A DNA stretch of 64,000 nucleotides from NCBI RefSeq assembly GCF_009870125.1, contig NC_046680.1:5704001-5768000 (forward strand), read 5' to 3'. Below the pieces are notes generated by a model. That model was given only the letters and a program-made list of their open reading frames with translations, had not been told where the DNA came from and ran no database searches. Within the stretch, counting starts at the first letter, position 1; each line of letters begins with the position of its first letter. Positions 17,858 to 30,900 of this stretch are shown here, piece after piece. Position numbers and translations under genes: made by a program. This DNA is from Drosophila pseudoobscura. Lineage: Eukaryota > Arthropoda > Insecta > Diptera > Drosophilidae.

Positions 17858-19499
17858 ATGAGTAATAATATGGGGTATGGCCCGCCACCTTCCGATTCTG
17901 ACTCGGACAGCTGCTACGATGGCTTCTACTTTTCGGATAAGGTAATTTTCCTGGAATGTTATGGCCACGAGGATTTTTTGGGTTTCAATGTCTTGTTTTG
18001 TGCAGGTTAAGAAAAGTCCAAAGCCACAGCCGACTGTGGAACCGGATCGGAAGCTCTACGAAGCCGTACTTGAGGGGGACGTAAAGGCCGTGATCAAGGA
18101 AATTGATTCCCTGCGGTTCAACGTGAACGACCCGATCCGCTGGGGACGGACGATGTTGATGTTCGCCTGCCGCGAGGGTCACTACGATTTGGCCGCGTAC
18201 TTGCTGGAGAAGCGGTCGGCCAGCGCCAACAAGCAGGTGGAAACTCAGACGCCATTGATGGAGGCCTGCGACTGTGAGAAGAACGATCCGTACTTGGTAG
18301 AGAAGCTGGTCCGTCTGCTGCTCCAACATGGGGCAGCCATCAATGTGTCCAACAAATGCGGGATGACTCCGTTAATGTTTGCCTGTCGCAACGGCTACAC
18401 CAGTGTCGTCCGCCTGATAGTCAAAGACGCCAGCTTGAACGCTGTGGACCACGTTGGCTGCACAGCGCTTTTTCATGCCATCGAGAAGAACCGCGCGGAT
18501 ATTGTCAAGCTTCTGGTGGAAGCGGGCGTAAATGCCATGATACCCAACGGTAAGGGCTACACTCCCACACAGGCGGCCGAGTCTTATGGTTATTATGATC
18601 TGCTGGAACTATTGCCACGGACTGAAGAAACGTACTCGGTGCCATTGCACTTTCTGTGCTACCACACGCTAAGGGACCACATTCCACGCATCTTTCTGAA
18701 GACCGAGTGCCCGGAGTACTTCCAGGAGCTGAAAAGCATCCTACAATCCATCGATATGCAGGATCAGCTGCACCATTTCGCCATTTCGCGTACTTCCCTG
18801 GCCGAATTCCTAGTGATGGATGATCAAGCGCTCAAGAAAGTGGGCATCCCCTTTCCTGTGCAACGTAACAAGATTCTGAAGGGCATCTTGGAGTGAGTGC
18901 ATGTCTGAAAAATTTAATTGAATCTGTATCATCATCATCCCTTGCAGCTTTCACCTCCACCATTGGTCCTACAAGTCAATAGCTCGAGTAAAGATGGATG
19001 GAATGGACAAGTGGGTGCCCACACAAAGATTCCTTCCCATTGACTGTGAAATGAACGCAATGATTCTTGCCTTTCAGCTTCTATGATATTCTCATGATCA
19101 CCGCCAGCCATATGCAACAGTTGGTCATCATCCAGGCTTCCCTGGACTTTGTCAAGAAGAACCTAAATGCCGGGGTGCTGGGTAAAACCTCGACGATGCA
19201 ATTGGCCAGCCTTAAGACCAATATTATGGCATATCGCAAATCGGTCGACGACTTAACCAAGACCGTTAAATATGTAAGCGCTAGCTGTATGCAACTGGGA
19301 TTCCTGCACTAAACTAATCTCTTTCCTCCGTTCGCAGCTTGGTTCGTTCAGTCCTGCGAAGAATCCGCTCCACATCGACTATAACGATATTCTCGCCGTG
19401 CGAAAGCGCACAACGGTGCGACGCTACTTCAAGTACACAACCATTATACTGGGCATCTCAGTATTAATCTGCCTCAAATCCAAGTGGTTTGGATTGTAG
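17858..19499 (+). CDS. Gasz: GASZ: ankyrin-repeat, SAM-domain, mitochondrial tail-anchored piRNA-pathway protein
   Basis: Exons 17858-17941, 18006-18892, 18948-19010, 19078-19273 and 19338-19499 join in frame to about 463 aa, close to the length of fly GASZ. The start MSNNMGYGPPPSDSDSDS is an acidic/serine leader. Ankyrin repeats fill roughly residues 40-230 (e.g. GRTMLMFACREGHYDLAAYLL, GMTPLMFACRNGYTSVVRLI, GCTALFHAIEKNRADIVKLLVEAG). A SAM-like helical segment follows around residues 260-325. The C-terminus ends in a hydrophobic anchor (TTIILGISVLICL) plus KSKWFGL. In flies GASZ sits on the outer mitochondrial membrane and recruits Armitage and other primary piRNA biogenesis factors in germ cells. 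No lesion is seen. Confidence 0.9.
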
Positions 19500-20184
19500 A
19501 TTCCATTCCATTTCCGCTTTGCAGTACAAACCACATTGATCCTCAAAGAATTTAGAAAATTCGCTTGTGTTCGCTCAAATCAAAATAGTTCTAGGCTAAG
19601 AAGTACGAAATCAACCAAGTGTTATATGAAGTTTATAAGTTTAAATGCGTTAATAATGAAATATAAAATTGTTTTGAAAATTGAGATTTAAAATTGATCG
19701 TTCGTATCATAAGTACGATCATTTATTTAATTCTTCTCATTAAGGCAGTATATAAAATATGTTGATTGCATCCCTATTCCTACTTGTTTTCATACAAATT
19801 TTAAAAATTTTCATGGCGAATTTCCGTGCAAAGGTGTAGTGTAAGAAGGAGTGGGCCAGCTGGCCCATTGAGGGGGCAGAGGGGATAAGCAACAGCAGCA
19901 GCAATAACAGCAATAAGCAATAACAGCAGCAGAGGAACAGCTGATGAGCAGCAACGGCAGTAGTAACAGCAGCTGCAACAGCAGTAGTAGCAGCAGCAGC
20001 AACAGCAGTAGTAACAGCAGCAGATCAACAGCGGACAGAGAAGAAGAGGAACCGATCGAAGCAGTGAAAAGGAGAGAACAGCAGCATACGACTCAAGCAG
20101 CGTGCGTGTGTTTGTGTTCTGGTAAAATTAAGTAAAACAAGGTAAACGGCAGACTGATCACGAATCTAATCTGGAACCTGGATA
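19500..20184. other. Gasz 3' region and Mlh1 upstream region with CAG/CAA-rich tract
   Basis: 19500-19800 is AT-rich Gasz 3' UTR and spacer, with no other gene seen. 19885-20030 is a degenerate AGCAGCAACAGCAG-type trinucleotide tract, which reads as poly-Ser/Asn or poly-Cys in several frames and is low complexity. Mlh1 begins 155 bp after it, so the tract probably lies in its promoter or 5' UTR. Confidence 0.6.
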
Positions 20185-22268
20185 ATGCAAGTGGATCTGG
20201 AGCCGGGTGTCATCCGAAAGCTTGACGAGGTGGTGGTGAATCGCATTGCCGCTGGCGAAATAATCCAGCGACCGGCCAACGCATTGAAGGAGCTGCTGGA
20301 GAATAGTTTGGACGCCAAATCGAGCCACATCCAGGTGCACGTGAAGTCTGGCGGCCTGACGCTGCTGCAGATCCAGGACAACGGCACCGGGATACGCAGA
20401 GAGGACTTGGAAATAGTCTGCGAACGCTTCACTACATCCAAGCTGGCCAAATTCGAGGATCTCTCCCAAATAGCTACTTTCGGCTTCCGCGGCGAGGCAC
20501 TGGCGAGCATTAGTCATGTGGCCCACCTGACGATCCAAACCAAGACGGCCCAGGAGCGGTGCGGCTACAAGGCCATCTACGCCGATGGCCGGCTTCAGGG
20601 TCAGCCGAAGCCCTGTGCCGGTAACCAGGGCACCATCATCACCATCGAGGATTTGTTCTACAACATGTCGCAGCGACGGCAGGCACTCAAGTCTCCGGGT
20701 GACGAGTTCCAGAAGCTTTCCGATGTTCTGGCCAAGTACGCAGTACACAATCCTCAGGTGGGCTTCACCCTGCGCAAACAGGGCGAGCCGCAGCCTTCGC
20801 TGAAGACTCCTGTCGCCAGTTCGAGGTCGGAGAACATCAGAATCATCTATGGCGCCGGCATCTCCAAGGAGTTACTGCATTTCAGTCACAAGAATGAGGT
20901 GTTCAAGTTCGAGGTTGAGTGTCTGCTCACTCAAGTCAACTACTCGGCCAAGCGGAGCCAGATGCTGCTATTTATCAATCAGCGTCTCGTGGAGTCGCCG
21001 GGTGAGTAGCATCTTTCCCATTTCCTGGATATTCAAAGCTGATTCCCTCCCTTCCAGCCCTCAAGTGCGCCGTGGATGCAGTGTACGCCACTTATTTGCC
21101 GCGTGGCCATCATCCCTTTGTGTACATGAGCCTAAAGCTGCCGCCCCAGAATCTAGACGTGAATGTGCACCCCACCAAGCATGAGGTGCATTTCCTCTAC
21201 CAGGACGAGATCGTCGAGCGCCTGAAGGAGCAGGTGGAGATCCAACTTTTGGGCAGCAATACTACCAGAACCTTCTACAAGCAACTCAAGTTGCCCGGAG
21301 CCTCAGATATGGACGAAACGCAGCCGGTGGACAAGAGCCAGCGCATCTATCCCAAGCAACTCATTCGCACCGATTCCAGTGAACAAAAGATGGACAAGTT
21401 CCTGGCCCCGATCAAAAAGAGTGACTCTGGTCTGTCCTCCACCTCCTCCGGCAACGATACAGCCGCCTTCCAGGAGAAGTCCAGCGAAACGAGTTGCTCA
21501 CAGGAGGAGAGCTTCCGCCTTATAGCAGCACGCAAGGCGCGGGAGGTTCGCCTGAGCAGCGTCCTGGATATGCGACAGAGCGTGGAGCGACAGTGCAACG
21601 TTCAACTGAGGAGCATCCTCAAAAACCTGGTGTATGTGGGCTGTGTGGACGAGCGTCGGGCCCTGTTCCAGCACGAGACACGCCTCTATCTGTGCAACAC
21701 CCGAGCCTTCAGCGAGGAGCTGTTCTACCAAAGATTGGTGTACGAGTTTCAGAACTGCTCCGAGATCAGTGTAATGCCGCCGCTATCGTTGCACGAGCTG
21801 TTAATGATTGCCCTGGACAGCGAAGCGGCTGGCTGGACGCCCGAGGATGGGGACAAGACCGAACTGGTCGCCAGCGCCGTCCAGATCCTCCAGCAAAAGG
21901 CCCCCATAATGAAGGAGTATTTCGGTCTACGCATATCGGAGGAAGGATCGGTCGAGTCGCTGCCCAGCCTGGTGGGCCGGCACAAGCCAAGTGCCACACA
22001 TCTGCCCGTCTACTTGTTGCGCCTGGCCACCGAGGTTGACTGGGAGCAGGAGGCCAAGTGCTTCGAGTCCTTTTGCCGCGAGACAGCGCGTTTCTATGCT
22101 CAACAGGACTGGCACGATGATGAATCGTCGTGTCACCTGCCATGGCAAACGGAGCATGTGCTCTTTCCAGCTCTGAAAAAGTACCTACTGCCCCCGGCTC
22201 GTCTCCGGCAACAGATCTATGAGCTCACCAATCTGCCCACGCTCTACAAGGTCTTCGAGAGGTGCTAG
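20185..22268 (+). CDS. Mlh1: DNA mismatch repair protein MLH1 (MutL homologue)
   Basis: Two exons, 20185-21001 and 21058-22268, joined by a 56-nt GT-AG intron, encode 675 aa. N-terminal GHKL ATPase motifs are complete: [10 protein letters not shown] (motif I, about residues 37-46), QDNGTGI (II, 64-70), ERFTTSK and [14 protein letters not shown] (III, about 98-111). The S5-like second domain follows with [12 protein letters not shown] and [17 protein letters not shown]. After a variable linker ([12 protein letters not shown]) comes the PMS2-dimerisation C-terminal domain, ending in the conserved FERC carboxy-terminus. It acts in the nucleus as a heterodimer with Pms2 after MutS recognises a mismatch. 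No lesion is seen. Confidence 0.95.
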
Positions 22269-22372
22269 CATGAGATTATTGCTTAAGCTTCAAAGTATTG
22301 TTTTTTTAATCGACTGCATAAATAATTTATAGTCCTTACAGCTAAGAGGATTGGATTCGATTGGAGGGCTCT

Positions 22373-22434
22373 GGTGGGGGGAAACCATGGACAAGGCAAG
22401 TCGCGTGTCAGCTTGCCAAGACCATGTTTTCCCC
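22373..22434. other. Imperfect hairpin between the convergent Mlh1 and SdhAF2 genes
   Basis: GGGGAAACCATGG (22377-22390) and GGCAAG (22395-22400) can pair with CTTGCC (22412-22417) and CCATGTTTTCCCC (22422-22434). One mismatch, a small internal loop and an 11-nt terminal loop remain, giving about 18 base pairs. Transcribed from either strand it lies in or near a 3' UTR. Confidence 0.4.
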
Positions 22435-22471
22435 TGTCCTGTGTAGGAGCAGGACCATTACATGCCCCTCA

Positions 22472-23095
22472 CTAAGTCAGATCCGGCTGACGAAAACGAG
22501 TGACACGCTCGGCGTTCTTCACGTGCTCCTTGAGAAGCTTCATGATCTCCGTGTTGTATTCCTCGGGCGTGGGCTTCACCTCGGTGGCCCAGTAGTATAT
22601 GTCCCAGTCGTTGCTGACCCCATTTATCAACTGGTCATAGATGGCCGTCTGTTCGGCACTGAAGTCCTTCAAGTATTTGGCGGCAAAGGTGCTCAGAAGT
22701 AGATCGTTCTCCAGCATTCCACGCTTACGCGATTGATAGAGCAAACTATGAAGTGGATGGTCGAATTTAGAAGGGTGGGTAATCATTCCATTCATCGTAT
22801 GAAGTGTTCTCCCCCACTCACCGCTGTTTGCGTGTCTCCAGGGGCTCGTTGGGACGCACCGGGTACTCCGGCAGCGGCAAGTAATCCGGATCCTCGTAGT
22901 CCACAATCACGTCGTCGCTAATGGGGGCCAGGAAGGGCGGCACCTGGCTGCTGGAGGCTGAGGCTTGGCGCTGCCAGGGCATAAAAATCCATCGGGAAAT
23001 ATTCAACGTCAGCTGCAACCGAAAATAGAAAATAGGCAAAATCTTATGCAATCGGCAATGCACTTCTTCCGCCTTACCTTTAATTGACGCAACAT
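22472..23095 (-). CDS. SdhAF2: Succinate dehydrogenase assembly factor 2 (SDH5/SdhE family), mitochondrial
   Basis: Three minus-strand exons: 23095-23078 (MLRQLK), 23012-22822 and 22745-22472. They are joined by GT-AG introns in frame and encode 160 aa. A basic, aromatic N-terminus ([17 protein letters not shown]) looks like a mitochondrial targeting sequence. The conserved SDH5 core follows: [43 protein letters not shown] and the C-terminal helices. The family promotes covalent attachment of FAD to the flavoprotein subunit of complex II in the matrix; the RGMLEND motif is its signature. It is convergent with Mlh1, with 203 bp between the two stop codons. The start at 23095 is preferred because a longer upstream reading would run into a poly-T stretch. 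Confidence 0.92.
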
Positions 23096-24914
23096 CTTGC
23101 AAAAAAAAAAAAACGTGAGCTGTATATTAACGTATATATTAGATTAACGAGTATTCTGTTATTATGTTTTTCAAACTTTTTGCCAAATTAGTTTTTTTTA
23201 TAATTTTGAATAATCAAAACAACTTGACAAATGTCGCCAGCCCAGCTGAGCAGATTTGGGGATACGAAAAATGGGGTGGAAAAGTGGGATAACTAATGCA
23301 GACAAGAAGGACAGACAGATGTATATTTAATGTTTCTGGTGTTATTTTATGGTCTTAAACGATTTGAAATTAACCTAGGCGCGAACTACTTTTTATTGCC
23401 ATTCATTGCCCTTAAAAACCATCGGCTAAATATCGCATAGAAACGTGCGGTTTAGGAACATCCCAGATGAATGGTGGAATAACTGAAATTTTCGAAACGG
23501 CAAAACCATACCTCTTTTTCTTAACATACCTTGGCTTGCAAGGCTGTCCTCAAACGCGAGGTGAGGTTCTTACGAACCTTGTAATATGCTTTGGCTGTTT
23601 TTTGCTGTTGTTCTTACCCTTTCTACAGCCCATTCAAAATTACGCTCTCGCTTAAGACGTAAATGTAGAATAAATTACCGAACTTGAGATCCACATATTG
23701 AGCACCTCTAAAATCTCAAATAAAATTTTTGATAAATTTCAATAGCAGTTGACAACAGTTGCTCTCTCCCGCTCCTCTCTTGCGACGAACAAAAGAGTCG
23801 AGCGACGGTAAGTTTGACAGGGACGGGACTATTGACAGGGGTCTGGACAACAAGCAATCAGATGATTAATTATGGGATGCTGTTATGTTTTTGGCATAAT
23901 TTATTTTTTTCCAACTTTCTTTGAAGTGGTCCTCCAACACGATTCTATATACATATCTTAACGATCTCAAAGATTTTTTAAAATCAGCAAAATGTTCAAA
24001 ACATTCTACTCACACGAGACGGACGACCAGAAAAATAGGGTATACAAATGTCCATAACGGTCTTCAAATATAAGCAACGTAAGAAATGTCGTGAAATTCC
24101 ATACTCACTTACGTTACATTTCACACTACTTACGTTTTATGTTTTGACCTTCTTTGGTCAAACCTTATTTCATCATGGACGATTAACCCATTGTCGACCA
24201 GTGTGTGTAAAATACACCACGAACATTATGATTCTTGAAAATTTTTAACGCAGTTCAGTTGAAAGATATCGTGATAATTGTTATGCAAAGATGAAGGATG
24301 GTAATTAAAATAGTAATTATTATTATTATGAGTACTATTATCCGCGTTTAACTCAAGATGTTATCCTGTTTAAATAAAGGGGGCTTAAGCGGGCTAAGTT
24401 CGTGTTTTCATCTGTATGTTTAAAAGTTTTTCCCATCGTTAGCAGTAAAAAAAAATTTGGACGAGCGCGGTGACGTCGCGCATTGTTGTGAAAATTAATG
24501 AAAGATTTCGACGCCAAACTATGTGAAATAATCATAATTCTAATAAAAGCCTGTGCAGAGGTGTGATAGGTAAATAAATGTGGGTTTTGTTGCCGTAAAA
24601 ATACATATCTAGTTAATTGAGGAAGTGTCCTTTCCCCCTCATTACCGCGTTTGTGAGTGTGTGAGCCTGTGCGTGTGTGTTTCACCGCGCGAAAGAAGTA
24701 AACAAAAACGTGCGACACTGCCAGAAAAATGCAAAGCTATATAAAAATCTGAATTAAAGGTTAACGAAAAGTGCTATCCCCGGCTGCACGAGCTGTTAGT
24801 TGTTGCTGTATTTGTTGTTGGTGCACAAGGAGAAAGAAATAGTAAAAGAAGCGGAAAGACAGCAGCACCGATAGCAACAGCAGCGGGGAGAAGCGTGAAG
24901 AGCAGTGCGGCAAG
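23096..24914. other. Intergenic region between divergent SdhAF2 and LRP1, including LRP1 5' UTR
   Basis: About 1.8 kb, AT-rich and without a convincing coding frame. It must hold the promoters of both flanking genes. No TATA box stands out. TTCAGTTGAAAG near 24252 resembles an initiator. The last 200 bp before the LRP1 ATG have GT-rich and CAG/AGCAGC-rich stretches consistent with a 5' UTR. Confidence 0.5.
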
Positions 24915-27900
24915 ATGCCGGCGACAGCTAATGTGCGGGTGTTGTTGTTGTTGTGCTGCGCCGTCGTTGTGGATAGCAGTAAATTGCAGGAGCAGCAACA
25001 GGAGTCCTCCACGAAGAAACCCTCGGATGAGAAAGGTAAGAACGTGCTTTATCTCTCATTCTCTGACTCGCCTCGCTCTCATCTTAATTGTTTTTAATCT
25101 GCGGTGCATTAACCTGGCCCTCTCTCTCACACTCACACATTCTCATGGCTATGCCAAAAATAACAGCAGCGTCTCTCTGTCTGTGTGTCTCTCCCAATTT
25201 TTCTCTCTCTCTCTTCATCTTGTCCCTCGAGCATTTACTTTGTTATGCAAATTCTTTGTTTTTTCTTGTTTCCACAAAAACACCACGCAAATAAACAAAA
25301 CAAGAAAAACAAAGAAAATGGAAAACAATTTTTGTGGATTTGCGTGGAATGTGGTACTTTACTTGCAACAAAAACAGATAAAAAACAAACAAAAAAATAG
25401 GATACAAATATTTGCGCTGCACGGAAAATGGAAGAAGCTTCGAGGAGTGTGGTATATGAAGGGGTAAATGATCCCAGCCAATGGCCACTTTCCAACCCTT
25501 CAATCGATATGTTTTTTGTCTGATGATCATTCAACCTCAATCTTCCAATCTTGCATATACCCTCCCCATGGATATAAAAAGATCAAAGCTCTTAATTGGA
25601 ACAGGATCCGCATAAATCATAAACCACTCATGGCCATAAAATGGCTTAGAATATTTGCACAGCAGCAACAAATAAATTCAATAAATTATGTAAGCTGTCT
25701 TCTTGACTCTAAGGAAGCGGACGGAGCGCGCGGCACTCACCCGCCTGGTATTATGCATGCACATGATCCATGACCCGAGAGGGTCCCAGGTCTCCATACA
25801 AGAGTCCGTCCCCCTCGCTTGTTGAGACAGCCCATGAGAGGGGGAGAATCGTAAAAAAAATTAAATTAAAGTAAGCATTTCCTCATTTGAGGCGCAACTT
25901 TGTCGCAATTTAAACGGGGATAATGCCCATAAAACACAGAAATCAATCAAACAAAATGTGCGCCTGACAACAGTTACCGCAAACACAGTGCCCACAAACA
26001 CACATACAAACATACAGTGAAAGAAATTATTGAGATTAAGATTAAGATTAATTTTTAAATTTCTCTATATATAGGTTTCTTATCATCAGCTAATTTTGTT
26101 TCTTTGGGTGAGATATTCATCCCGTTTTTACGGCATCACATTGCTAATCTTAATTGGGCGATAATAAGTGAGAAATTTCTGTAGATTGCCATGAAAATAA
26201 AGTCATTAGATTTATAATAATTAATTGTTGTGATTCGAGATGCGGCAACTAACGCAGAGATAATCAGATGATGTGGGATGGTGTCAAGACTAAGGGTTAA
26301 GGTGGCCATTCTAAGTCACAATCACAATGATATATTTTTCAATTATTTTATATTTCGTAGAGCTGTTGAGATTTATAAAAAAGCATCGTTTAATTAATAA
26401 ATTTGCATATTGTTAATCAAGTCGAAATAACTTTCTTTGATTCCCTTTCAAAACGTTTTTCCAAGACATTTTTCCCTCAACACTCGTCGCCAGGAATTTG
26501 CATTTTTGATCGGCCTTTACCCTTGCCTTTGGTTGCGTTTCGTTTCGCTTCAACTGTTTTCTGCCTTCGCCTTTCTCTTCTCCCCGACACCATGGCACCC
26601 ATCCACCCACAGAAGGAGTGTGTAAACAAGACCGTTATGCTTGCGCAGCCTCTTTTTAACAGTTTCGCAATTTACGCACTGCCTGTGCAAAAAATGTATG
26701 AGGTCGGCTGACGCGAAGTGGAATGTGTCTACCGCTATCTTTGTGCAAGTAGACCAACCTTGTATTAATATACCTTGGAGTGAAGTGTGTCGCTGTAAAC
26801 GTTACACGCCCGCGGCCAGGCAGGAACAGTAGTGAGGGGGAAGGGAATGTCAACAGAAGGCTGGCCCAACGCAACCCCATAACTCTCCCCTTAGCCCTAC
26901 CGTCCTGTGCAGGCGGAAATATTCCGGAAATCGTTTATCATGTCGCCAATGGCTCTGTTTTAATAATTGCTGTCCGCGTTAAATGGCCAAAGAGAGGTCG
27001 ATTGTGAAGAGAGAGAGGGAGAAAGGGAGAGAAAGAAGTGAGAAAAGGTAGCCTTAATTGTGAAACGGTAAGCAGTAAGCAGTCCATGGTGTGTGGAAAG
27101 CAGTGCAACTAAGATATTCCTTGCAGGGGCAGGGCTCTTACAATCTATCACGAACTGAGGGCAGCAAGTAGAGGGCATAGAAATACTATCACGCTAATGC
27201 AATAAGTTCCTCGTCACCTTATACAATTTGATTTTATACCCGATCCTCAATATGAGTATAGGGGTATATTAGATTTGTGGTAAAAGTGGATGTGTGTAAC
27301 GTCCAGAAGAAAGCGTTTCCGACCCCATAAAGTATATATATTCTTGATCAGCATCAATAGCCGAGTCGATTGACCCATGTCTGTCTGTCCGTAAGTCCGT
27401 CTGTCCGTCCCTATCAGGGCCTAGTGCACAAAGACTTTAAGAGCTACAGCAACGACATTTTGTATCCAGACTTCTGTGATATGTCACTGTTACAAGTATA
27501 TTTCTTTTAGACTTCCGAATCTGAATTGGATCGTATCATTATTATAGCCAGAATGAAGAAAAAAATTTAATTTTTTCTCGCCCTGTCTCTCTCTAACACA
27601 CACGTATCATAGCGCCTAGATCTCAGAGACTATAAAAGCTAGAGCAACCAAATTTGGTATCCACACTCCTAAGATATTGGACCGAGACGAGTATATTTCA
27701 AAACTTGTCGTTTAATGTATCCATACTGACTATGTATCGGGTGTAAATGTAGAGTTGCGGTCGCAGCAACAACTCACAACGTTCCACCTCGTTTATTTTT
27801 ATTTTGCTGTCCATCTCCTGTACCGTCCCAGTCCCCATTCAGTTTTGCTTGTTTGTTTGACTTCTGTTTGCCCTCACCTCCTCTGCTCTGCTATGGCGCT

Positions 27901-30900
27901 CGCCTCAAGTTCAAGAGCAAACGATAACCTGTCCACAGACGATTAAGTAACAACAACTACAACAACAAACAAGTTTGTGAGGTGGGTTGCACAAATACAC
28001 AAATACACAAACAAGCACACACACAACACACGCACTAATACACAAGACCATACTATGTTGTATAGTACATAGAGAGGGGAGACTTTAACTCAAACAGAGA
28101 CCCATACCAACACATAAGTCACACCTGCTTAAGGCCTAGCGGCCCCCGCCCCGACCCCGGCTCCAGCTCCGGCTCTGGCCCCAGCCCTCAAACCCAAACT
28201 ATAAACTGAAGCCAAAAGAAAAGGAAAAAAAGGAAGAAGTGGGAGAGTAAGAGGCAGAGAAATGAAACAATTTGCCTTCGGCAGGGCCAAACAACACACA
28301 AGCAGTACAAAGGCAAAGGCAAAGGCAAAAGCAAAAGCAAAAGCAAACGGAACAGAGCCCAAAACAAACTGGACAAGAGAGGAAGGCCAGCCTCGGAAGC
28401 CGCAGTATCCGTGGTTCCCACTGCAGCTAAATTTATAATATCTTAGCGGTTCCAATAAACAGTGTATACTACGTTAATAGGGAAATAATTATATATTATA
28501 TAGTCCGTAATGCAAACATCTGGTTTAAATCAGAATACACTTTGCAAGGGTAAAACCACCACAGGCCTAAGCCGGTCGGCTTTTGTGTGTGTGTGTGGAG
28601 TAGAAAGGCAAAAGGCAAGCAAGATGGGGGGCAGGTGGACTGGCGTACAAAGAAGAAGCAAAGCTGCGATGCTTTAATACACTTTAAGATTTGCAGGATT
28701 TATGCTTAAATTGTGGGAAAAGGTATCCCGTAATCCCAAATGATAGGATTAAATATCATTCTTCATATGATTTAAGAATAATTGATTATTATATGGAAAA
28801 TGATCTTTTAGTTTTCAAACTATCCCTACTCTGCTGCTCACGGGAAATTCTTTTCGCCCATTGAGGCCGGGAGCAATGCGCTTCATCTGTTCCGTTCTTT
28901 TCCGTTATGGACGGACTGTTATGCATGTCTCTTTTTTGTTGCCATTGATTTATTGTACAATTTATTGTTGTTGTTGCTCAATGCATGGCTCGACTGCTGC
29001 TGCTGCTGCTGCTGCTGTGTGCTGCTGTCTTTATTGTACGAGTAGTTATAGTACGAGATACATTTATGGTCCGTCTGGTTTGGCATGACGCACGACCGAG
29101 ACGGGGACCTAGGACCGGTTCGGTTCGCTGAACAAAGACTCCAGCAGAAGTCCCCAGTCTAGACGAAGTGCCCAATATGGTCATGGGCTGGACGGGGGAC
29201 GGCCAGCAGCGTATTCCACAATTCTGCCTTGATTTTGTAACCAGAAATTAAGAGTTGGACTCGCGAATACTTTGTGGAAGCAAAGGACTTTACAGATTCC
29301 TTTTAAAGAATTACTTTCAGTTCGTTTGTTACTCTTTCATGTTTACAATGTGATGTTGTATCTGTATTCACACACACACTGATCCATTTGGTTCATTATT
29401 GCAGCCCATAATTCCAACATTCATTTCGCTCACTGCTGCCTTTCAGCAAAACATTTCAATTGAAAGCATGGAAATGGTTAAATGGCAATTAAAAGTTCAT
29501 TATGAGCGTGCGTCTCCATATCGTAGAGAAGGAAAATGAGCGGAAGCTGAGTACTGAGATAAATGTCTATATCCTACGACGAGGTCCTTTGTGACAATGG
29601 TTTGATTGCCATGGCAACTTAAGACTGTATTTAGAGATGCAATTCAATTAAAATTAATTATATACAGTTCACTTGTTTATATGTTTTTCTCCAGTGTAGT
29701 ATTGTGGGTGTTTGTCCGTCTCCGTTTTAGCTTTTAATGAGCTTACGCATGCACATGCTCTCCTCTTTCCTCTACCACTGTCTGTGCAGCTAGAGAAAAA
29801 TTGTTTGTTATAAATTTAAATCATTCACACACAGTAAATATGCACATATACTACATACATACATATGTATGTAAATATGTACATTTGATATGTTTGGCTT
29901 ACATTAATGACAAACACGAATCCACTAGCATTAGGCCACAGCCAGAGAACCCACCCACAAAACTGCGGCTTACAAACACATACACACACACACACACACA
30001 CACGCGTACATACATATTTAAATACAAATTTAGTAGAGTAATAAGTTGACTGTGGGTGTGTGTATCCGTGTGTGTGCCACTCAATTTAGTTTTAATTAGC
30101 AATGAGCATGGAATAGTTGTACCAAGAGAGCTACAAGCTCAACGAGCATCTCAAGTGGACCTTTCCTCTCTCCCTCCCTCTACTCGTTCCCCCTCTTTCA
30201 ACGCTTTTCCGCTCGTTGCATACTTTTGGCATAATTATTTGGTTTATTCTCGTAATGGAAATACATTTTATAATTGCCATTTACCCCCCACTTAAGCGTG
30301 GGATGGAATGGGGCAGGGGATTGAGTAAGTGGCTTGCACAGTTGAGGTCAAAACATTTTTTGCCTTCAATGGAAATGAATTGTGCAGCGGGGCTTATAAA
30401 AGCATATCAAAAAGTTTGCAATTACAGATACAAATAATTATGTATATTTTGAAGCAAGAAACAGCAGCCAAACTTTCTATCTTAATAATAATGATAATCT
30501 TAAAATTGCATGCAGTTTCGGGCTGTTTCAATTTAGAAAAGTTGCACTCCATTATAGTGTAGTTTCAATTCGTTTTCCCTCTCCTTCAACTTTATCCTCC
30601 GCTCTTTAATCAGCTTCAACAAACTACAATAAGTCCTCAAACGTACACAATTCAGCATATGCTGAAAGCTCTCTCTCTCTCTCACACACACACAATAATA
30701 CAATTCTGTAGTAACAGAAACAGCAACAACTTTTCTCGTTCAATCCCCGTATATGGTCGGTCAGACCTCGACGTTGAAGTGTTGCTGCCGCTTGGTGTTG
30801 TGGCTGGCCTGCCCTAAGCAGATTGGAATATTGAGAGGGAATTTAAACGGGACTTTGCATTAGTGAGCTTTGTGAGAAAAGTGAGGAAAGCTGTGAGGGG

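Noticed and set aside
28129..28455. 108-codon frame with FAFAFA and AGAGAG repeats
   Set aside because: Direct translation of the GCAAAG hexamer and CCGGCTCC repeats; no independent evidence of a gene.
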